Below the pieces are notes generated by a model that worked only from the letters and a program-made list of their open reading frames with translations, did not search any database and was not told where the DNA came from. The translations under genes and the position numbers were made by a program. Shown here in pieces: positions 32,319 through 38,068 of a stretch of 38,068 nt of DNA. Position 1 is the first letter of the stretch. Each line of letters starts with the position of its first letter. The stretch is from Polysphondylium violaceum (lineage: Eukaryota; Evosea; Eumycetozoa; Dictyosteliales; Dictyosteliaceae), in the NCBI GenBank assembly GCA_000277445.1, contig AJWJ01000209.1, positions 1 through 38,068 on the forward strand, written 5' to 3'.

Positions 32319-33524
32319 TTAGTTTATTTTAGTAATTGAATCACTTCTTAGTAATGAATAAATTGAAAATATAACAGTAAAAATTGTAATACCAGTGATT
32401 GGTACAAGTGAACCTATACATGATTTCTTTTGATTTAAAAGTGTCTTTAGATAGTCATTAGTGGTTAGCTTGTTATTCAAACAATATAGTCATAATAATA
32501 CATACCAAATAAGAAACAGCAAAATGAGCTAAAAGTACATATAAAACTAAATGATACTTTTTAGAACGATAACCCTGGAAAGCTAAAATATTAAAAGCAA
32601 CATGTAATATAGTAATAAATAAAGTTGTTAAAGCAGATATCATAAAAAGATTAACAGTTGGACAAGATTCTGAAAACAATGCACCTGGTCCAGTAGATTC
32701 CCATAGAATACTAGCATACATAATAAATGCATATGTTATACCACTACCAGTACCAATAGCTGCTGCTGAAAGTGTATGATTTGGTCTAGCTGATAATGTT
32801 TCTAATCTAGTATTGATCTCTGTATCTTTGGGATACTCTTCTTTACCACTTGACTGTCCAACTGCTTGTTGTTCTTGATTACCACTATTGTTATTATTGT
32901 TGTTCTTATCATTATTATTAATACTACTAATGGAAGAAGAAGCAAATGAATCTTGTTTTTGATCAAAAGAAGACTGAAGATCCTGTTGGTTCATAGATTC
33001 CTTTTGTTGTTTATTTGATGATGATCTATTTGTTACACCACTAGATGCAGCACTGATATCACTCATAGATTCATCACCTGCCGATGTTGTTCTAGATCTC
33101 TTTTCTTGAGCGGCCTGTCTTGCAAGTGTTTCAATTTGAGCCAAAGAGGGTCTTTCGTTGAATCCCCATGCATACAATCTATAGAATATATATCTAAACA
33201 CCTCTTGAAATGCTATACTAAACGGTATAGTAAACCAAAACGACTCCCTCATGGGAACTATTATAAACCACCATACTGACGCTATTAACGCCGACACTAG
33301 CCAAAAGAATGACCTATTGTTTTCAACACAACCTGTATTAGTAGTCAATAAACATACACACCAACTACCTATTTGGTTTACTAAACTCATTCAATACTGC
33401 TATCTATTTACCCTCCTATTGAAAGAATAATCAATTGACTATTTTTAGATATCACCATAAAGAAAAATGTGATAATAGGTGCAAAGGCTACAAAAAAGCA
33501 ACCAAAGAAAAGTAGTTGTGTCAT
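32319..33524 (-). CDS. aph1: Aph-1, gamma-secretase scaffold subunit
   Basis: Aph-1 with presenilin, nicastrin and Pen-2 forms gamma-secretase, which cleaves membrane proteins within the bilayer. Exons 33524-33412, 33313-32506 and 32444-32319 join in frame (introns 98 and 61 nt) to 348 residues. The N-terminus [32 protein letters not shown] and [13 protein letters not shown] match the human protein closely. The two conserved intramembrane histidines are present as His275 (ILHVAF) and His301 (AHFAVS). The TM4 glycine motif reads G225xxxG229xxxA233, so the third glycine of GxxxGxxxG is Ala. Human APH1 is ~265 residues; the extra length is a ~110-residue hydrophilic Ser/Gln/Asn-rich loop between TM3 and TM4 (about 100-212). 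The last exon supplies TM7 ([20 protein letters not shown]). Confidence 0.95.
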
Positions 33525-33907
33525 ATTTAATCTTTTCTTTTATTAGCTAATGTAGTTGTAATATATGTAGTGATTGTTTAATTAAAAAAAAATATCACCA
33601 CTTTTGGCAACATATAATACAAAAAAAAAAAAAAAAAACAAAAAAAAAATAAAAGTTAAAAACAAATAATTTTTTTATTATTTGTAATATTACCCCTAAA
33701 CTACAACTTACCTTTTTTTGGTTGAACCAAAAAAAATACAAACATGATCTTTAGAATATTTTTTTGATCATTTTTATTAATGAATTTTTATTTAAATCAA
33801 TTGTGGACATCAAAAAAGAATCTCAAAATTCAATTTTATCAAATAAATAAATGAATAAATTATATTGTGAAAGATTTACAAGGGTTTATTATCATAAAAT
33901 TTTAAAG
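33525..33907. other. spacer between aph1 and the Q/N-rich gene
   Basis: Upstream of aph1 and downstream of the Q/N-rich gene, both on the minus strand. Contains an A-rich tract (33621-33652) and T/A runs. No gene recognised. Confidence 0.6.
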
Positions 33908-35992
33908 TTAAGAATTCTGTTGGTTTTGGATTTGCTGTTGTTGTTGTTGAACTTGTTGAACTTGATGTTGTTGTTGAACTTGTTGTTGAGCTTGTTGTTG
34001 TTGAGCCTGCTGCTCGCTATCTATATCCAAGAATGAAAGAATCCAATGATCCTCTTCATTCCCTGAAATTGGATTTGGATAATTGGCTGCTAATAAAGGT
34101 GTTAAAGTTGGTTGAGATGAATTTGGATGATTATGAGTATTTGGATGATTGACAACATTATTGTTGTTGGTATTATTACTTAAGTTATTTTGTGGTATTG
34201 TGTTTGGATTATTATTGTTGTTATTGTTATTATTATTATTATTATGATTATTATTTAAATTGTTTTCGGTATTATTATTATTATTGTTGTTATTGTTATT
34301 GTTATTGTTGTTATTTTCATTATCCAAAGTATTTTTATCATTTTCTTTTAAAACTTGTTCATGGGGTGATGATTGTTCTTGAACATTTTGTTCTAGATTT
34401 GAGCTATTATTGGTATTATTACTATTAATATTATTATTATTATTAATTTTAGGATCATTTTTATCTGAATACTCTGAAACTTGTTGGTTTGCAGCTTGAT
34501 CTATAAATGGATGTTGAGGAGAGGAATGAGTCTCTGTTTTTATATTCGGTGAGTTTTTACTTAAAATTGGTGATTGGTTTTTCATTTGTTGTTGTTGTTG
34601 CTGTTGTTGTTGTTGTACTTGAATTTGTTGTTGTTGTTGTTGTTGTTGATGTTGGGCTTGTTGCTGAGCTTGTTGTTGATTATGTAATTGTTGCATTATT
34701 TGTTGTTGTTGTAAAAGTTGTTGTTGTTGAACCATTTGCATGTGATACAAATTTTGATGTTGAATAGTTTCATAGTTTCCATAAGACATTCTTCTTTGTT
34801 CATTTTGCATATTGATTAAAGGATTGTTGTGGTCCATTTGCTGATATGTGGCATAGGAATGTCTTCTCTGTTCATTTGTCATATTTTGCATGTTTATAAG
34901 GGCATTTTGATGGTTTTGCATGAGCTCATAGGAAAACATAGCTCTTGATTGTTCATCTTGTGGCATATTGTTTGGTATTGGTGTAGAGTTTGGTGATTGA
35001 TTGGCAGCTACAGATGCAGGAGATTGTGCTGGAGCACTCATGACCGGACCGACATTGGAGTTTGTCAAAACAACTTGTCCTAGTTGAGGACTCATTGCCA
35101 CGCCATTGGGAGTCATAATCATACTATTGTTGACCATGTATGGTGAATAGGAGCTTCTTCTTTGTTCCTCTTGAAGTTGTTGCTGTTGTTGTTGTTGTTG
35201 TTGCTGTTGATGTTGCATATGTTCATAAACATTATAGGAATGTCTTCTTTGCTCATCAACTGCATTTTTATTCTTGTCACCATTGTTGTTATTGTTCGCG
35301 CCACTTTGACCTTGAACAGGGGAACTATTGTTATTTTGTCTATCATCGACTCTACCGGCGATGTTGATCTTTATCTTACCCTTGGGGGAAGAGTTTCCAT
35401 TGATTGGAGCCTTTCTTGGACTCTTTTGAATACTAGTGATATTCGAAGGCGAGTCCTCAATACCACCACTGCTACCATTATCAGAATCTCCGCCTCTTTT
35501 AAACTTTTTCTGAGGCACAGGCACTTGTCTGTCATTGTTTATGATTGGGGAATTTGAACTTGAAGATAACTTGAACGACGAAAACCCCTGGCCAGGCACA
35601 GAGGGTGAGTTTGAATTTGACAATGGCACTGCATGACAATTTGAACTTGTTTCGTCGCCTCCTTCAGACAACATCATTTCGATGCACTTTAACACTTGTT
35701 TGACTCTCATTTCACAATCCAAATCCGATAGAATTTTTGGTAGACATTTGTTATATGTAGGGTTATATGTCATTACCGAGGGATTGGAGCTGGTGACAGG
35801 GGAGGAAATAACTCCAGACGACGAAGACAATCCATTGACCAATGGAGTGGTTACATTGCTGATCAAGTTGTTATTGTTGTTGCTATTAGTATTGTTGTTG
35901 TTGTTACTATTGTTACTATTACTATTGTTGTTGTTATTATTAGATAGAGGGCCTCCACCCATTTGATTACTTGATTGATTTTGTGTGATCAT
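33908..35992 (-). CDS. Q/N-rich protein with repeated RRxSY motifs
   Basis: Single exon of 694 residues. The start is the ATG at 35992 in an A-rich context (AAAAAAATG). After an Asn-rich lead comes a compact segment (NPTYNKCLPKILSDLD, RVKQVLKCIEMMLSEGG), perhaps a small helical domain. A Ser/Pro-rich region follows with basic patches (KKFKRGG, KSPRKAPING, KGKIKINIAGR). The middle holds five copies of a ~15-residue unit (EQRRxSYxxYexMQ): RRHSY, RRSSY, a degenerate SRAMFSY, RRHSY and RRMSY. R-R-x-S is the protein kinase A consensus. Long Gln and Asn tracts follow. The C-terminus has an acidic/hydrophobic EDHWILSFLDID, reminiscent of an activation or docking motif, before a final Gln tail. It is probably a regulatory or nuclear protein; no known family recognised. 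Confidence 0.85.
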   Translation of the reverse strand: MITQNQSSNQMGGGPLSNNNNNNSNSNNSNNNNNTNSNNNNNLISNVTTPLVNGLSSSSGVISSPVTSSNPSVMTYNPTYNKCLPKILSDLDCEMRVKQVLKCIEMMLSEGGDETSSNCHAVPLSNSNSPSVPGQGFSSFKLSSSSNSPIINNDRQVPVPQKKFKRGGDSDNGSSGGIEDSPSNITSIQKSPRKAPINGNSSPKGKIKINIAGRVDDRQNNNSSPVQGQSGANNNNNGDKNKNAVDEQRRHSYNVYEHMQHQQQQQQQQQQQLQEEQRRSSYSPYMVNNSMIMTPNGVAMSPQLGQVVLTNSNVGPVMSAPAQSPASVAANQSPNSTPIPNNMPQDEQSRAMFSYELMQNHQNALINMQNMTNEQRRHSYATYQQMDHNNPLINMQNEQRRMSYGNYETIQHQNLYHMQMVQQQQLLQQQQIMQQLHNQQQAQQQAQHQQQQQQQQIQVQQQQQQQQQQMKNQSPILSKNSPNIKTETHSSPQHPFIDQAANQQVSEYSDKNDPKINNNNNINSNNTNNSSNLEQNVQEQSSPHEQVLKENDKNTLDNENNNNNNNNNNNNNNNTENNLNNNHNNNNNNNNNNNNPNTIPQNNLSNNTNNNNVVNHPNTHNHPNSSQPTLTPLLAANYPNPISGNEEDHWILSFLDIDSEQQAQQQQAQQQVQQQHQVQQVQQQQQQIQNQQNS

Positions 35993-37132
35993 TTTTTTCA
36001 ATCAATTATTTTGTGTGCGAGTAGATTTTTCTTTTTTTAGAAAAAAGTATTTGTTGGTTTTTTTTTACAATTGATTTTTTTTTTTTTACAATTGATTTTA
36101 GTTGGTCTAAGGTGTCAAAAATGTAGTCCAAGATATTTAATTTACAAACTTAATGAATTTATTTGAAAAATGAAAAACTAAAGATTGATTTAAGAGAATG
36201 ATAATTAGTTTTACTTGATTTAGTTAATAGAGTACGAAAAAGAGAAATACGGATTAGTTAGGGGTGTCAGTGTGTTGGTGTTGTGTGTGTGCGTGCATGG
36301 GCGTGTGTGTTTTTATCAATCATTTGCAACCTTTCTTTATTAGGCAAAATAATTGTTTTTTTTTTTTTTCACAAAATTTTTGAAAAAAAAAGGAAAATTG
36401 TTTTTGTAATTAAATTTCGAGATTAAAAGATATTTTTTTTTGTTAAATCTCGAGTAAAGAGGTGAAGAAAAAGTGTGTGTGAGATTTCTTACTTTGTGTG
36501 AAAGGGTAATGGTTTGTCGACAATCAATATTAATATTTATAGATGCCTAAAATCACCATATTAGATTTGGGGAGAGAAATTAAATGGGGAGGGGGTATGG
36601 TGGGTGGTGTGTGAAAAAACACTAATGTAGTAGCGTGGATGATGATATCAAATAGAAAGAATAATAGGTGAGAATCTTAAAGTGTTGCGTTTAATATGAT
36701 GGGGGGAGATTAGAGAGAAAAGAGGGAAAGAGAGAAATAGGAAAGGAAACTAAAGATGAAATAAAAGAGTGATAGGGATAGTGATTGTAAATAAATGATT
36801 TTTGATTTAAATGTATTTACTCTATACGGTGCTTGTAGTATTTTTGTTGTTGTAGTAGTAATGATAATAGTAGTAGTGGTACAATAAATCTAAATGTGTA
36901 TGTTATTTTTAAAAATTATTATTATTATTATTTTTAATTATACATTTATATAACACATAACACACACACACACCACATTTGAAATTAATTGTATGAATAT
37001 ATCGTTATTTATACTGTTGTTGAACTCCTTATTTAGTGATGATGTTATTGTTATAGTCAATCCTATATTATCAACCCTATTAGTACCCCCATTTCTTTTT
37101 TTTTTTTTTTTTCATCACACCCGCCCTTTTCC

Positions 37133-37146
37133 CCACAAGCTTGTGG
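37133..37146. repeat. perfect 14-bp palindrome CCACAAGCTTGTGG
   Basis: Exact palindrome followed two bases later by a second one, GGTTAACC (37148-37155). Possibly a dimer-binding site upstream of the Q/N-rich gene. Confidence 0.4.
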
Positions 37147-37300
37147 TGGTTAACCCACCTTCACTACAAATACTGCTACTACTACTAATAGTCCCACACT
37201 CATTTCAATCATTAATACCCCTCATCCATAAGAATAACTTTTTTTTTTTTTTTTGTTTTTTTTTTTTCTTTCCTCTTCATTCACCCCATACACAATAAAA

Positions 37301-37317
37301 CACCCACACCCACACAT
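37301..37317. promoter_or_regulatory. CACCC-type CA element
   Basis: CACCCACACCCACACAT resembles CA-like elements recognised by the dictyostelid G-box binding factor; about 1.3 kb upstream of the Q/N-rich gene start. Composition-based only. Confidence 0.25.
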
Positions 37318-38068
37318 AAATGGAAATGATTTTTAACAACATATATTCACACAATCAAATATGTATATCTAGCAGATGAAAAAAGAAATGATGGTGGTAG
37401 TACCTATATTTGGTGGTGGTGATGATGGTGGTGTTGAGAATAATAAGAATGGAAATCAACCAAAAACAAAACAACAATAGGAAATGTGAACATTTAGTTT
37501 AGTTTAAACTCTTAAAATGTATCTCACCCAAAGTTGATTTGGCAAGATATTTTCTTTTTGAAAAATCCAAATGGGGGAAAAGAGTGATTGGTAAACATGA
37601 TAAAAATTTAATTTTAAAAAAAGTAAAATGATCTATTATAGAAAGAGAGAGAGAGAGAAAGAAAGCTGTTGTTGGTATTATTGACTTCACAACACACACA
37701 CAAAAACGATAATAACAATTAAAATAGAAACCACACGAAAAAAATAAATTGAAAAACTGTGTTTCAACTAATAAAATAATTACTTTAAGGGGTTTTAAAC
37801 TAGATCTTTCTTGTTATTTTTTGGTTTTTTTTTTTTTTTTTCCTTTTAAATGGTATAATGATTGTTTAAACAATAAATTAATTTTACCAAAACGGCACAC
37901 ACCCACGCACACAGATAAATTTAGATATACAAATTCAAAAAGACAGATATATTGTTCCAACTAATACTAAAAGACAGAAAACAACAACACACAAAATCAA
38001 TCAAAGTGTATTATCAAAAAAATGTAAATTTTTGAAAAAGAAAAAGAAAAAAAAAAAAAAAAAAAAAA

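Larger units (their letters stand above)
35993..38068. other. long non-coding upstream region to window end
   Basis: Upstream of the Q/N-rich gene. Holds a short tandem repeat (TTTTACAATTGATTTT at about 36063-36078 and 36084-36099), GT-rich patches (36272-36310), CACCC-type elements near 37301, a 14-bp palindrome at 37133-37146, a GA microsatellite (37643-37663) and terminal poly-A from about 38043. No coding exon or RNA gene recognised. Confidence 0.6.

Noticed and set aside
34192-35966. Plus-strand Val/Leu/Tyr-rich open frames opposite the Q/N-rich gene
   Set aside because: They are shadows of CAA/AAC triplet repeats.
38043-38068. Poly-A tail of a retroposed element at the window end
   Set aside because: No upstream coding or element sequence supports it; a contig end at a homopolymer is simpler.

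Overview
The window looks like nuclear DNA of a dictyostelid social amoeba, probably not D. discoideum itself. The grounds are very A/T-rich spacers with long poly-T and poly-A runs, short introns (58-135 nt) starting GTAAGT or GTATGT, asparagine/glutamine-coding repeats, FNIP-repeat sequence, and a gene set typical of this clade (Ric8, saposin-like, ComC/Tgr-like, channel-domain RasGEF, Aph-1). I cannot name the species. The last ~25 bases are poly-A and may be a contig end.

Layout: (1) 1-1564, an FNIP-repeat protein cut off at its 5' side. (2) 1.6-2.5 kb, decayed sequence. (3) 2572-4179, Ric8 in five exons. (4) 4446-5001 (minus), an MTH1-like Nudix hydrolase in two exons, followed by FNIP and F-box/ankyrin-like gene debris. 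(5) 5613-6230 (minus), a secreted double-saposin protein. (6) 6805-7783 (minus), a mitochondrial carrier. (7) 8400-10889 (minus), a membrane-anchored long-chain alcohol oxidase of the GMC family. (8) 10.9-18.3 kb, a 7.4-kb stretch without a recognisable gene but with several hairpins, one of them cloverleaf-like. (9) 18267-20024, a three-repeat Myb factor. (10) 21712-25201, a protein joining a voltage-sensor/ion-channel-like membrane domain to a RasGEF. (11) 25268-29642 (minus), a large ComC/Tgr-type surface protein with TIG, EGF-like and membrane segments and three apparent one-base frame breaks. (12) 30090-32246, an orphan with a possible uracil-DNA-glycosylase-like core. (13) 32319-33524 (minus), Aph-1, a gamma-secretase subunit. 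(14) 33908-35992 (minus), a Q/N-rich protein with repeated RRxSY motifs. (15) 36-38 kb, its long non-coding upstream region.

Exon joins were worked out by hand from splice signals and reading-frame continuity. Where the frame closes exactly and the joined protein matches its family (Ric8, Nudix, carrier, Aph-1, Myb, RasGEF) I am confident; the alcohol oxidase, orphan and ComC-like joins are less certain. Several products fit development: Ric8 with heterotrimeric G proteins, a RasGEF, a Myb factor, a ComC/Tgr-like surface protein, Aph-1, and a protein with candidate PKA sites. They are separate transcription units and no operon-like grouping is implied.
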